This document shows positions 9,401-19,310 of a stretch of DNA of 64,000 nucleotides, in pieces. Every line of letters begins with the position of its first letter. The stretch's first letter is position 1. The stretch comes from Diplonema papillatum (lineage: Eukaryota; Euglenozoa; Diplonemea; Diplonemida; Diplonemidae). The stretch lies in NCBI GenBank assembly GCA_030068145.1, contig JAPJBO010000488.1, positions 1-64,000 of the forward strand, in the 5' to 3' direction. The notes under the pieces were generated by a model that saw nothing but the letters and a program-made list of their open reading frames with translations, was not told where the DNA came from and did no database searches. The translations under genes were made by a program, and so were the position numbers.

Positions 9401-11436
9401 GGCTGGCGATGAGGAGCATGGAGGAGTGTGGACACGTATGGGGACCAGGGCCCCTGTCTCGCACGCTGAGGAATGGTACAATGTTTGACCCGATAGCCTC
9501 GACACCCTCGAAGAGGGGGCATGAGGTGAGGGCGGATTTGAGGGCGAAGACGTGGTCCCGTCTAGTAGCGAGGCGGCCGGGATTCGAGGGTGTGCAGAGG
9601 GCTGACCTGGAGCGGACGAACTCCTTCTGGAAGATGCGTGAATGTCCCGCGCACACCGCGAGGCTTATACGTGTAGCGTTGGCGGGAGGAGTGAACACGG
9701 CTGAGTTCACGTCGCGGATGAGGCAGGCCGGAGCTGAGCCGCAGGCGCCCAGCTGCAAGCACTGTGGAAGCGGCGATACCGAGGACGAGAAACACGTATT
9801 TTGGGACTGCGGAGCGTACTCGCACATACGGCGACGAGAGGCACATGCCGGGCTGATGGCGGCCAACCGCGCCGACTGGCCCAGATGCACGCTGGAACAC
9901 GGAGTGGTAGTACCCGAGAATGCCCACTTCTCAAGGCGGCTCCAGGAGATGATGGCTGAAATCCTAGCGGAACGGGCAGGGCTCGAAGCACGAGGCTGGG
10001 TAGCCAGGAACCCCACGACCCCCTGGTCGAGAGCGGATGCGATGCCTGCCAAGAAGCTCGACCACCCCTTTGCGCGGATTGCCCCGGCATGGGCGTGGGA
10101 GCGGAACAAGGCCTGGGGACTACCGACGTTTTATGCGTTGGTGGCGTGGCTATCAGACATGGAGTGGACCGAGAACGGGCAGGCGTCAATGCTAGAGCTT
10201 GCCATCGACTTTGAACTCTTTTCAGGCCTCAGCATACCGCTGCACGAGAATACACCGAAGGGGGTGAGGGAGCGAGGAAACGTCCTGCGCTGCATGATCA
10301 GCGCGTTGGACAAGCTGGCGACACAGCAAGGGCTGGGGAGTTGCGAGAGAGGCGAGAGAGTATGCCCGACGACGTCGCTGTCGTTCATGGGCATCACGGG
10401 GATATCGGGGGTGCGGCCCAGGCCCCGCTTTCGCGAGGCACACACGGGGACGATCCTCGAAGAGCAGGTGAAGGGAAGCGATATAGGGACGCAGTGCCCG
10501 ACGTACCCGGACTGGACGGCCGAGAGAGCGGCGAGGTGGGCCCTGCCTGTCCCACCACAGCTGCACCCCGACCCCGTGCATATGCCGGGTGTCGGAGTAG
10601 AGAAAGCACTCGTCACCTGCGCGACCCACCACAAGGGGAAGTGTGAGGCGTGCCGAGCACTCGTCCGAAGGGACGTACCCACGGTAGAGATGTGCTGTCG
10701 GCACCATCACCACGCTGACGATGGGCAGCCGATCGCCGTGTGCGTGGAGCACAGCACGACGAAGTGCGGCGAGTGCAAGACGGCGGCGGCGTGCTGCCGC
10801 AGCGGGCATCATGCCTGCCGCACGCATGGCAGAGGAACCTGCCAAGAATGCAGGAGGCTCCCTACGTTGACGCAGAGGAGACCGGCAGCGTGCTGCCGCC
10901 GCGGCCACCACCAACCAAACGAACCTAACGCCCCGGCAACCCCCGGACACAGCAAAAAGAAGAGACCCCTCTCACCCACCCAGGGGGGCGTACAACGTGA
11001 AACGCCGGCGGGAAAGCGCGCGGCGCAGGCGCCGCCCGCCGTAGCGAAGCAGAAGACGGCGACGACCGGACGGGCAGCCAAGAGGCCGCCACCAACGCCA
11101 GGCACCGGCGAACGACCAGCGTTGAAAAAGAGGGTGCTCGGCACCCCGAAGGAGAGCCCGATCGCCGGCCGCAAGCGGAAGAAGGCGAAGGCGACCACAC
11201 CCGAGTCAGGGGTGCAACGAAGGAAGAGGATGGCCCTTAAAGCAAACAGCTACCAGAAACGTTCGACGTCCCCAAGCACTCCAGTGCCCTCGAGAGTGAA
11301 AAACGTGCAAGATTGTCCGCACCTGTGCCCCTCCACGCAATCTCCAGAACCGCAAGAAAGCCCAGCGCCCCTGGCGCCACAAGTACTCGACCTTGACGAC
11401 GCAATGACAGGTGACGACGTCATAAAGTATCCTTAA
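6442..11436 (+). CDS. APE endonuclease - reverse transcriptase polyprotein (copy 2, intact ORF)
   Basis: One uninterrupted frame of 1664 codons. The first residues (MLNGC) come from the 3' tail of copy 1; the native APE start is the Met of EMKF at about 6463. Domains: APE endonuclease, about residues 8-250 (TLNV, CCQEV, NVYCPSG, GDLNTEED, GTRIDRILLN, PGHRLV); a linker of about 250 residues; reverse transcriptase (ALDFRKCFDM, NGILQGCPVS, YADD at 8758-8769); a C-x2-C-x9-H-x4-C knuckle; a threefold Cys/His array (10618-10914); and a Lys/Arg-rich tail. The enzyme would nick target DNA and prime cDNA synthesis from element RNA. All catalytic motifs I can check are present, so it may be active, but the copy has lost its natural 5' region and any promoter there. 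Confidence 0.9.
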   Translation: MLNGCTEMKFATLNVTSMLQYIVAVNAVEADLLCCQEVTLLRCKRAQAEEYLRNWCCHWGPPPPGRLCRSSGSRSTTNAANGGLCTLVQRPIPAYDTLAALSHVALRSPDRVSHTVVATGTGSTFVHVFNVYCPSGNGRAENEEREDMLEKVLFAAADSLGDVPILVMGDLNTEEDRSPVLRKALRNGWSDAAELHHARTGNTPPPPTFTSARTSGTRIDRILLNRIAACAFRQCVTTAVNVPGHRLVTVTLDIAALRQSVWRFKVPREIPTEGGSKWDLSEAEADREAVQRLANSEFAERLAAQRVEEAWLEWSRVSERYLQDAFAVPVEERGRGTGRGMKTLPRRVCVTAGTATDGSGAANSRQLRLRKAIHRMERICSYLAQRRGPEAVPHEVSLCWQNCKRLAQACMVGDQGAGGFPDHEKAKQLLTALREETSRLGREGSAARFTKYRDKLNERADASRRCLATVCAGRAEPSGMLRTGAKMTANVDEMDEVLHTAWDAILRKYKDRPEPEYGPFRDRFQEHIDTHLMEPGTITGEELRTLLRKKPKRSASGVDGWRMAELRELPLPLLNALADVMNLVEVTGVWPASMTTALVSMVPKDESQDPLHTRPITVTSAVYRLWACRRLADIVLWQEKWIEEGQKGFRPGHRIEDVLMEIGLEMEDALLDGEPLYGVALDFRKCFDMVPREIVLRLAGDLGLHNRVLKPLRAIYRLLARRFKLPLGVGREFSVTNGILQGCPVSVILINALLSVVMKAVKKEAEGVSPKSYADDATLLSRLSEAALQKGVDVVDEFCTLTGMELNLQKTVAFSTRRRHQSTLRLRSVDALLRFGKSVTCLGVLVSTAKNRTERSDSERVEKAAALAEGLRHAPFRYEKRVRIVQSNVLPAALSGCSFAPVSKVAMKRLTTSVMGLIWGGSNPKRSREMVLNFQEKGHLTDPSTCLAYRVTTAFYAACERLPRLLPLMESIRGRYAEGDLPLGPVGLAMRSMEECGHVWGPGPLSRTLRNGTMFDPIASTPSKRGHEVRADLRAKTWSRLVARRPGFEGVQRADLERTNSFWKMRECPAHTARLIRVALAGGVNTAEFTSRMRQAGAEPQAPSCKHCGSGDTEDEKHVFWDCGAYSHIRRREAHAGLMAANRADWPRCTLEHGVVVPENAHFSRRLQEMMAEILAERAGLEARGWVARNPTTPWSRADAMPAKKLDHPFARIAPAWAWERNKAWGLPTFYALVAWLSDMEWTENGQASMLELAIDFELFSGLSIPLHENTPKGVRERGNVLRCMISALDKLATQQGLGSCERGERVCPTTSLSFMGITGISGVRPRPRFREAHTGTILEEQVKGSDIGTQCPTYPDWTAERAARWALPVPPQLHPDPVHMPGVGVEKALVTCATHHKGKCEACRALVRRDVPTVEMCCRHHHHADDGQPIAVCVEHSTTKCGECKTAAACCRSGHHACRTHGRGTCQECRRLPTLTQRRPAACCRRGHHQPNEPNAPATPGHSKKKRPLSPTQGGVQRETPAGKRAAQAPPAVAKQKTATTGRAAKRPPPTPGTGERPALKKRVLGTPKESPIAGRKRKKAKATTPESGVQRRKRMALKANSYQKRSTSPSTPVPSRVKNVQDCPHLCPSTQSPEPQESPAPLAPQVLDLDDAMTGDDVIKYP

Positions 11437-11501
11437 GCGGCGACACAGTGCATGCTAATCCATGTGGTTCATGTACTTAAAAGAACTCAATGCTTAACGG
11501 C
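6451..11501 (+). mobile_element. Non-LTR retrotransposon copy 2, 5'-truncated, inserted directly behind copy 1
   Basis: Copy 2 begins within a base or two of the last base of copy 1, at a shared ggc, and aligns with copy 1 from about 1388 onward. It therefore lacks the AlkB domain and the 2A peptide but keeps everything downstream. It ends at 11501 in the same aatgcttaacggc tail. The two copies are highly similar, so the tandem is fairly young. No target-site duplication can be read, because its left side is copy 1 itself. Confidence 0.85.
11437..11501 (+). other. 3' UTR and terminal hairpin of retrotransposon copy 2
   Basis: Same tail as copy 1, with a stem formed by gtgcatg (11448-11454) and catgtac (11470-11476) and a final aatgcttaacggc. 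The bases after 11501 (ttatcacgtg) are unrelated flanking DNA, which defines the 3' end. Confidence 0.7.
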
Positions 11502-12714
11502 TTATCACGTGGGCGGCCCTGAGATTACCCCCTCAGGGGACACCACTTTATCTTTAGCCATACTACAACTCTCTTCTTCATGGAGACCCGCCCCCGGCAT
11601 CCCGACTGTCCAATCACTGTCGAGAAAGTTTGCGCCTATTGTGATGAGGTGGTTGACCAGGCCCCCACGAAGCCTTACACACAACACGGCTACAACACGA
11701 GGATGCAGTCCTGCTTAGGTGTGCACTCAGCCATCAGGCCATTGGCTGCTAAGCACCCCCCGACCGGTCGATTGCCACTTTTGCGGCTCTATTCGCCGGG
11801 CGGTGCTGTCAGCACTTGTTTCGCGTCGCATCAAGTACATGATGCTGGCGGTTGGGGGATCGGCGACCGCGACTCAATTAAGGTGCGGTCAACAGCGTCG
11901 CCACGTGAAGGCCCCCCCATGACACCATCTCTCCCACGAAGAAGAAAAGAAAAAGAAAAAATAAAAAGGCCGCTCCTGGTCCAGGAACGTGACAGTCAAC
12001 CGCAGCTTGCAAAGCTTGAGTCGGAGGCAGCACAGTGCCACAACCCCGTCCGCTCTGCCCTGCGGCTGACCGTCTTGACGAGCTTGTGTTCAGCGCGAGC
12101 GCCAAGCTCCAAGGTGCGCCACGCCTTGATGCTTTAGTTTGGGAAATCGGTAGCCACTTGACCCGTAGGCCCGTGGCTCTGCAGTACCGCCGAACACGTG
12201 AAGCTTGGCTCCCGTGTAGCAGGCTTTCCCTGGTACCTCGGGTCACCGACGAAGAAAAGAACAGTAAAGCAAGACCTGCTCCCTGCGCCTGCTGTCTCCG
12301 GCGGCTTCGGCAGACGACACATACTACTACTAGTTTGAACCCGCATAACAAGTTCAAACTACTACTACTGGTGCCCCCGGCGCACATCAAAATCAAAGCA
12401 CCAGAGGTAAAATAATCCCGATTCAACCGACATGTGTCCGGCTCGTCGGAATAGGGGTAAGCTCGAGAATTCAATTCGAACAGGCCGATACACCACCACC
12501 TACGCATACCCGCACGCCCCCTTCCAAACAGACTTGAGATATCAAAAAGCGAGGCCAGTGACACCTCAGTTACACAACACGCTCCTTGATAGATCCGAGC
12601 GCAAAGGAACAGGACATTGCTGAGAGCGCAAACAGAAAGGAAGAAAGAAAAGAAAGGGAAGCGCTCGCCCGTTATTTATTTGTGCCGACTCTCAGCTCCT
12701 CCCCTCCATCACCA
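11502..12714. other. Gene-free stretch between retrotransposon and SPX gene
   Basis: No convincing coding region. A segment at about 12095-12275 resembles 15222-15390 (shared pieces include gtgcgcc, cgccttga and gaagaaaagaac), so it is a dispersed repeat. Purine-rich aaagaaaagaaaggg lies at about 12640-12660 just before the SPX start. A core promoter cannot be recognised. Confidence 0.4.
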
Positions 12715-14871
12715 ATGAAGTTTTGCCACAAGTTGCGGGAGCAGCAGGAAGTGTTTGCGAGCGACGCAGTGCAGTTCGTCCTCGACTACAAGCGGCTCAA
12801 GAAGAGCATCAGCATTTTGAAGCAGAGCATCGGCGCGGACCCCCAAGGCGGACTGTCTGAAGACGACGTCCGTGCCTGGTTCGACGAGTTCCTCGGCGAA
12901 GTCAAAAAGTTCGACGATTACTTCAACGAGACATTCGACAGCTGCAGGGAAACAGTCTTAAGGTTGCCATCCCCCCTCTCCTCCGTTTTCTTTTTTGAAT
13001 ACGCACCTATTTTGTCGGAAGTACAGCGACCGCCCGAAATCGCAAAGCTCGCTGCGAGATAGCTAAAAGTCCGGTGATACCCCTCAACGGCTGTGGCACG
13101 CATTGCACAACACCGGTCCGGCGAGAGCAAGTGTGCGCCGGTCCACCCCTGCTGATAGACTGCTGTTAGACTGCTGATAGACTGCTGATGGACTGCTGAT
13201 AGACTGCTGATAGACTGCTGCTAGGCTGAACGTTGAGGTTAACATGCAAAATATCTGTAGCGATGGCCATCGCGTGTAGCGAGCCAGTGGCTAATGCAGG
13301 CTCTGATAGTTTGGGCTAGCTTGGATTGGAATGCAAACATCCTGTGGCAATAATTTGCATCGCCGGTTTCGCGGTCATCTTTTCGCACGTGAAGTACCAT
13401 GCCTTCGCTTTCAGGCGCGCGCTTGGCTTCTCCTTCGTGTGCCCGATCGGCTTGTTCGGTTGCGCATCGACGGTTTCTCTTAACTTCGGCTAGGCGATGA
13501 TGGTGTTGACTTCGGTGGGAAGGCCGAGGTGGACATTCGCTTCTTTGCCTGCGCTCGATTCGCACTCGACCGTTTTTTCGTGCGTCTTCAGCTGCGTCCG
13601 GAAGAACCAGCACCACGTTGGCGCTTAGCTTGCTTCGGCGGAGCACTTCGCCGTCGTCATGCACGTGGCGCACTGCGCCTTTCTGTGCTCCGTGCCTATC
13701 TTCACCGCGAGGCCATCGTCTTTCCTGTGGTGGGTCTCACAGCCTCGCCGCGCCGCTTACACACGAGGCGTACTTTACTTTCTGGTGCGGCACACCTTTC
13801 ATGTCACCGCGTTAACAGCGAAAGGGGCCGCGATCGGATGCAGACCGTCTTGTCTGACACTGGCATGGCCTCCGTTTGCAACACGAGCAACAGCCACGTG
13901 GGTAAGTGCCACAACCCCTCCTTCCCCTTGAAGTTTGATTTCTGCGTATTCGCGCCATTGTCTGGAACACCGTATTAGGATGCTATCTCGGCGGCAGTGG
14001 TGAGCGTCAGCCGTTTGGTCTGGGACACCACATCAAACCGCTTAGTCTGGACACAAGAACGTTAGAGCCTAAAGAGTACTTGGCCACCCTTTCACTAGGC
14101 GCACTTCAAACGTTTTCGACGTAGCTGTCCCCTTGAAACAGCGTCCTTGCGCTGTATCCAATCCCACCCACCGTTCATACAGCATGGAGAAGCTTATCGC
14201 CAACAAGCGAGCTGTGAAGAAGATGCAGCTAAAAGATGTTTACCTTGAGCTTCAAGAGCTGAAATTCTTCCAGGAGCTGAACAAGACCGCGGTACGGAAG
14301 ATTCTGAAGAAGTTCGACAAGAACATCCCGAGTCACGATTTCTCGAAATGGCGCGACGAGGATGGCAGCCAGCTGGCATCGTTCACAACCGAACCTGTCA
14401 TTGAGCTGTCCCAGAGGCTGGTTGCCGTTTACGCAGGTATGGTTGTTCAAAGATGCGCACGGGGAGGACTATTTAGCCCGTTTGCGAACGAATATGATCT
14501 CCTCCCAACCACCGCCAGTTTTCTGTATATCTCTATGGTAGCAAGCTTGCTTGTCTGTATCAAAAAGTGTCGGATGGCAGCGTGCTGTGTTAAATCACTC
14601 AAAACAGGGTTTACACACGTACGCACAAACAAAGTGTTCCGACAGATCCGTTCGTGAACAAACATGCACGATAGGCAGTTCTGCCTAAACGTTAAACGGT
14701 TGTTCCCCCCACCTCCCGAATTCATATGAAACCGCCGCGCACACAGCTTTCTGCACGGGGGACCGGGCGAAGATTGCGGAAATGGAGCTCGATTACCACG
14801 TCAGCTGCGTATCTGACATCTTCTCGTTCATGATGGGCCACTCGGGACTCGTCAAAACGGCCGCGCTGTGA
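12715..14871 (+). CDS. SPX-domain protein (three exons recognised)
   Basis: SPX domains bind inositol pyrophosphates and report cellular phosphate status. Exon 1 (12715-12962) starts MKFCHKLREQ, the canonical SPX N-terminus, followed by YKRLKKSI. Exon 2 (14183-14436) carries the SPX C-terminal helices, including LQELKFFQELNKTAVRKI and the hallmark LKKFDK. Exon 3 (14747-14867 or to the stop at 14869-14871) adds FCTGDRAKI, resembling the F-x-x-G-D-R segment after SPX in many family members. Phases agree (2, then 1). Exon 3 either stops at TGA 14869-14871, giving an SPX-only protein of about 208 aa, or is spliced at ct|gtgagc (14868) to exons I could not find. Hence it may be a regulator or the N-terminus of an SPX transporter or polyphosphate polymerase. 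The exon 1 donor (ag|gttgcc) is weak. Confidence 0.75.
13151..13228 (+). repeat. 11-bp minisatellite in SPX intron 1
   Basis: About seven tandem copies of tgatagactgc with one- or two-base variants (tgttagactgc, tgatggactgc). It lies immediately before two inverted copies of the dispersed ATGCAG-hairpin motif. Confidence 0.8.
13236..13370 (-). repeat. Two copies of dispersed ATGCAG...TTTGCAT hairpin motif
   Basis: Read on the minus strand, 13236-13275 and 13327-13365 each give an ATGC-rich left arm, a middle of the form ATCGCTACAG or ATTGCCACAG, and TTTGCAT followed by a CTAACC-like end. The same motif occurs at 15983-16290 (plus strand), 25958 (minus) and 58623 (minus). Here it precedes a minus-strand Cys/His ORF relic, as it does near 26 kb. 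Confidence 0.6.
13640..13745 (-). pseudogene. Relic of retroelement Cys/His domain (minus strand)
   Basis: Minus-strand translation gives CETHH, then DGLAVKIGTEHRKAQCATC and M-T-T-A-K-C. This matches the pattern C-x2-H-x4-C-x2-C-K-T-x3-C-C of the retrotransposon C-terminal array and the related relic near 26.4 kb (DGLAVKYCEKH). Some metal ligands are lost (Cys to Gly in IGTEH, Cys to Ser after AKC) and a stop follows soon. It is a decayed fragment inside SPX intron 1. Confidence 0.55.
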
Positions 14872-15915
14872 GCCGGGACCCGGCGGAAAACCAGCATTCC
14901 GGGTGTGGCAGCGGGGACAAGACTCCGTGTTGAGTTCGACCCTAGTCTGACTTTGCGCAGGACGGCTTCATGGCCGCCGTTGGTCGAAACTGGCTGCTGC
15001 GGCTCTGCCCTGGCTCCGCCTTTTTGTCACGGGGACCCATCTCCTCCCTCCAGATTCTGAACGGGTCTGACGAATAGAGAGGGACGGGAGGGAACAATCT
15101 CTCTCGCACAACGGGGATGAGCTGTTGACCCTTTGCTTGGGCGAGCTCCTGCTGTGCTGATGCATCCCCGGCTGCCTTCCAAGCGCTCCTCACCTCTTCT
15201 CACGCCAGAGTGTGTACAGGAGCCAAGCTCCGAACCGTCTGACGTCGAAGTCATACGAACCGCCCGAACGTGCGCCGCGCCTTGACGCTTCGAAAACCGG
15301 TGGACCCGGCGCCCGCCGATGACGTGAAGCACGTGTTGTGCAAGCCGTTTTCCTTTCGGAACGGCAGAAACGAAGAAAAGAACGATTGCGAAGAGTTTTC
15401 GTACACTTCTCTCTCCCTTACAGCCCGCCCCGCCAGTCTGAAAGCAACGTACACTGAACCTGTCCCGCAGAGAGTCAGGAAGGAGTAGGCACTAAGGCCC
15501 ATCTCGATGCAACACAGCTCTCTTTCACTTCTTATTCTCTTTTTCAGCCGCATGTGAGAAAACTGAACCGCCGCCGCGCCCGGTAGTCCTGGCTGTGATG
15601 ACTCATTGCTGTTCTACCAGAGATAGCAGAAACGAACACCGAACACACGAGCAGATGGCACGAGTACTGTAAGCTAGGCCAATTGCTACGAAGCCTGCCT
15701 TGAGCATATTTGTACAAGAACCCACCGCCACGCCTTGTTTCTCAGGGGTGTCCTGTTTTTTCTTCTTTTTCTCACTTGCCCCCTTGTATTGCTGAAGGTC
15801 GTCGTCATTCTTTAGAAGGGTCTGGCGAAACCGATCTTGCGCACGGCTCGTCCAGCACGGCTGCGAACACAATTTGCAGGTTCCCTTGATGACATAATCA
15901 GCTCTTGTCCGGCAG
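14872..15915. other. Gene-free stretch with repeat fragments
   Basis: No exon recognised. 15222-15390 resembles 12095-12275. 15545-15590 (gccgcatgtgagaaaactgaa region) matches the start of the dispersed family also seen at 16398, 31838 and 63398. Confidence 0.4.
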
Positions 15916-15918
15916 TCC

Positions 15919-16335
15919 AGTAAGTTGGTCCACCTCTGTCCTCTGGAACTGCATCGAATTGCCTGCCGCTGGTCTGTCAGGAGTGACTAATGCAGGCCAT
16001 CGCTACAGGTATTCTGCATTCTAGCCTCAACTGCCTGCCGTCTATCACAGTCGAGACAGTTTATCAACCTAGTGACTAATGCAGGCCATCGCTACAGATA
16101 TTCTGCATTCTAACCTACAACTGCCTGCTGTCTATCACAGTCGAGACAGTTTATCAACCTAGTGACCAATGCAGGCCATCGCTACAGATATTCTGCATTC
16201 TAGCCTCAACTGCCTGCCGTCTATCACAGTCGAGACAGTTTATCAACCTAGTGACTAATGCAGGCCATCGCTACAGATATTCTACATGCTACCATCACGG
16301 AACACCGCAGTCTACGAGGACGGACCGGCTTACAG
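15919..16335 (+). mobile_element. Long MITE-like element with internal 90-bp tandem array
   Basis: The ends are imperfect inverted repeats: gtaagttggtccacctc on the left, and gacggaccggcttac on the right (reverse complement gtaagccggtccgtc). They resemble the gagccggtccatccc ends of the 172-bp MITEs at 22881, 59445 and 60708, and the left part also holds the reverse complement of their gcaattcgatgcag segment. Inside, gtgactaatgcaggcc recurs at 15983, 16072, 16162 and 16251, a period of about 90 bp. Each unit holds one ATGCAG...TGCAT hairpin motif. No clear target duplication. Confidence 0.6.
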
Positions 16336-16339
16336 TTGA

Positions 16340-17340
16340 GTTCCTACTCTGCCACGTTAGCCGTCTCAGGCTGCTTCGGCGGCTCAACGGCTCGACGACC
16401 TACATGCAAAACGTGTGAGGAAAACTGAGCCACCCGAGTGATCAGGAACACCTGCCACCTGTGTCAGGGTCACGCGGTTAACGAAAAACATTTTCTTTTC
16501 CATTCTCGTTTCTATGTTCTTTTTTGCTTGCTGTGTTACCGAGCCATGGTGCCTGTGCCCTCACAAGTCCGGCCACTGCCGGTTGCTCTAATTCCTAGCC
16601 CCCCACCCCCCCGTGTACGCGGTGAACCTCAGCTGTAGAAGCTGGGGTTAGTCCTTATACCCAGAACGCGTGTACACCCGAAAAGCGGGCGGGTGCCACA
16701 CCTTTTACCAACTCTAGTTCCAGGATCCCCCTGGAGGCTGGACTCCACCGTGCAGTTGTCGCCCCTTGCCCGCGCTTTGCGAATGATAGAGTTGTCAAGG
16801 CCTTCGCGCGATTCGTTGCTTCTGCAAACCCGAGGCTGGACTCCACCGGTATGAGCGTGCCCTTACCCCAAGGGGCCTGGCTGTGGCTACGTGGTGCGAC
16901 TCTGGCCGACAGAACAATGTAGGTAAGGGAAGTCGGCAAACTGGATCCGTAACTTTGGGAAAAGGTTGGCTCTGAGGACACATGCGGGATTGTCAGTGCG
17001 GGTTTAGGTCTGGGCTCAGATTGAAGGTGCTGTGAGTGGCACTCGCGGGGGCTGCCCGCGGCTCCTGATTTCTTCCAGGCCTTCTTGCATGTTGTGCCCG
17101 CAATGAAGTGCCAGGGCCGCTCTGCGTGGCGCGGATCCAGCAACGAAGATTCCTTACCCAGGGCAGTCAGTACCATTGCATCGGGCTGGATGGCCAGAAG
17201 GCGCACCCCTTCCCCGAGTGAGCAAAGGCGGGCCGGGCGCTTTCACTTTGAGACGGATGGAATCGTCCGTTAACGGCAGTCGGTAGAAACCGACGAGCAA
17301 ACGGACCCCAGGATGCCAACGGCAGACTCTTTCCTTTTTG
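16340..17340. other. Gene-free stretch
   Basis: No gene recognised. About 16398-16470 begins with a fragment of the acatgcaa...gtgaggaaactgaa family. The phrase aggctggactccaccg occurs twice (about 16734 and 16832). A piece around 16640-16700 (cacccgaaaagcggg) has an inverted counterpart near 24625-24645. Confidence 0.4.
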
Positions 17341-17344
17341 GCTG

Positions 17345-17670
17345 CTTTGTGATAAACACCTGCTTCGGAGGAAAAACTCGAGAAGGCCGCCAGTTGCAAA
17401 AAATCGAAACCCATGCGGTAGAGCTGGGTTTAATGCCGGCATAAGCGTTCACAGAGTCAGTCAAAAGATCATCCAAAACGCAAATGTGTTGGACTTCTAA
17501 CAGGAGTTGACACCGTTTCTTTTGGAGAAAAAAGGTTGACGCCGATGGAAACATCGGACTTCTGTAGGACTTGGGTCGGGGCTGGTAGAACCAGCATGAC
17601 CTTTTGTATTATGTCTCTAGCCTATCCTTCGAAATACTACTGGGTGGCTCCGAGCGTTTCTGCCGGACCG
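17345..17670 (+). repeat. Interspersed family C copy (SINE-like), interrupted
   Basis: Diagnostic phrases occur in order: cacctgctt, gaggaaaaactcgagaaggc, ccagttgcaaaa, gctgggttt, cataagcgttcacaga, then ctagcctatccttcgaaat and actgggtggctccgagc. The same order is seen at 28860-29100 and 31165-31400. About 100 extra bases separate its two halves. Confidence 0.55.
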
Positions 17671-19200
17671 ACAAGAGACTTCTGGGAAAACATGGGCCCG
17701 AACGTAAGAGTTGTCGTGGCTCCAAAAATGGGACACCCGGGGAACATGAAAGAAGAAAACCAAGCCCAAACACACACCCACGCACACACCCGTGGTCGTA
17801 CTTTCGTGAAGGGAGGCACCACGTTAAAACAGGTCTGTAACATCCACGCACACATACACACGTTCCTGGCGTGGACGCACTCTCGCTAAGAGGGGGCCAC
17901 GTTGAAATAGGTTCGAAACACACATTCCTGGGCTATACTCCGCGTCAGGTGTTACCCATCGTTGAACTCCACCATATACACACTGACTCGCGACGATATC
18001 GAATGCACCTACGTTTGGGAGGTACGCGTACACGCATAGAAAGACGAAGCGAAACGAAACCGGTAGTTGAAGGCTTCAGATGATGAAGCCGCAACCCACC
18101 CTCAAACAACCGCCCTTCAATACCGGCACTTCGCCCCAGGGGGCGTGTTTTCGCGCCTGGGGACGTGTTCGCAGTTTCCCAAGCGGCTTATAACGGTCTT
18201 TTTTGACGTGACAACCGGGGTTGTTCCTGTAAGGAAGTCTATGCCCGTCCCCCGCGGTCCTTGGCATCCCCTCCGCCTGCCGCGCACAATTCTGTTCCTG
18301 TTTCCCGCACCTTCCTTCTTTTCATGCCGCGCAACCCGCTCTCGTGTTTCTTCTTTGTGAACCTCGCGCGCGTCATTTCGATTCACGCATTCGCTTCCTC
18401 ACTCACAGCTGAGAGATGAATTCTATCGAGCCGTACATTAGGGGCACTATTGCGAGGTTGGTGCTTGATCGTGCAATACCGAGTCGTTTGTTTCGTATGC
18501 GAAAATTGCATCGTCGTGAAAAGAACTTCTGCCGCTAAGTCAGGTGAACCTTGAGTCTTAAAATTCCGATACCTGGGACATCCTGTATGGCATAGGATGG
18601 AAGCTTCAGCTTGCCCGATGTCCCTTCATTCCGAACCCCGTATTCTCACACGAAACCTTCACTCTAAAGCACCGGACCTACAACCAAAAACGGGGGACGA
18701 GCGCATTTTCTGGTAGTCGGAGCGCGGGTTTTCAGACTTATGTTTCAAAGGAACGCCTTCAACCGAGAATGCTGTACCCCGTCCCCACCCCCTCCGAATA
18801 CGGGAAGAGAGACGGAAGCGAGACAAATTGCGTTCGAAGGCGCCGCCGAGCCGTTCACCCATTTTTGTTTCTTAGAACTTCATTTGTACTGAAGGGAACA
18901 TTTCCAGAAACAACGGTTGCACATGAAAGAGAAGACGAAGCCAACGAAAAGCTTCGATCCCCCAGCAGAGTTATACCCTGCGAAGAACAAGGAAACATTC
19001 GCCTCATGGCTTTCCCTTGACCAGCTGATGCTGATCGTCCGTTACTTCGCTCATCAGTGCAAGCCCCAACTTCGGAAGTGTTCTTTAGATAAGTACCTCT
19101 TCTTAGGAGATACTCGGAAGTGTTCTTTAGATAAGTACCCGCTTCTTAGGTAATACTCGAGGCGCGGCCGCCGATTACCCACGCATACAAAGGTAAACTG
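17671..19200. other. Gene-free stretch with short duplications
   Basis: No exon recognised. A CA-rich patch lies at 17765-17870. A 42-bp direct duplication (cggaagtgttctttagataa) sits at about 19071-19150. Confidence 0.4.
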
Positions 19201-19224
19201 GTATTTGTTTAGACGCGCAATAAA

Positions 19225-19310
19225 AACGCTACCAAGGCAGTTTGTAGTTGTTTTGTTCCCACCCCTCCAACCACCGCTCGAGATGAATCGGGGGCGCCTC
19301 CGAGTATTCT
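19225..19310 (+). repeat. Family C fragment
   Basis: Only the 3' part is present (tttgtagttgttttgttccc, ctcgagatgaatcggggg, cctccgagtattct), matching the second half of the copies at 28860-29100 and 59005-59260. Confidence 0.5.

Noticed and set aside
13529-13978. Plus-strand frames between SPX exons 1 and 2
   Set aside because: They are the complement of the minus-strand Cys/His relic and have no similarity to SPX.
15983-16290. ATGCAG hairpin followed by CTAG/CTAA as a Helitron 3' end
   Set aside because: No following T of an A/T insertion site and no spacing typical of the Helitron hairpin; copies occur in tandem inside another element.
16655-17206. 183-codon minus-strand frame
   Set aside because: No recognisable domain, contains a short direct repeat, and no supporting context.
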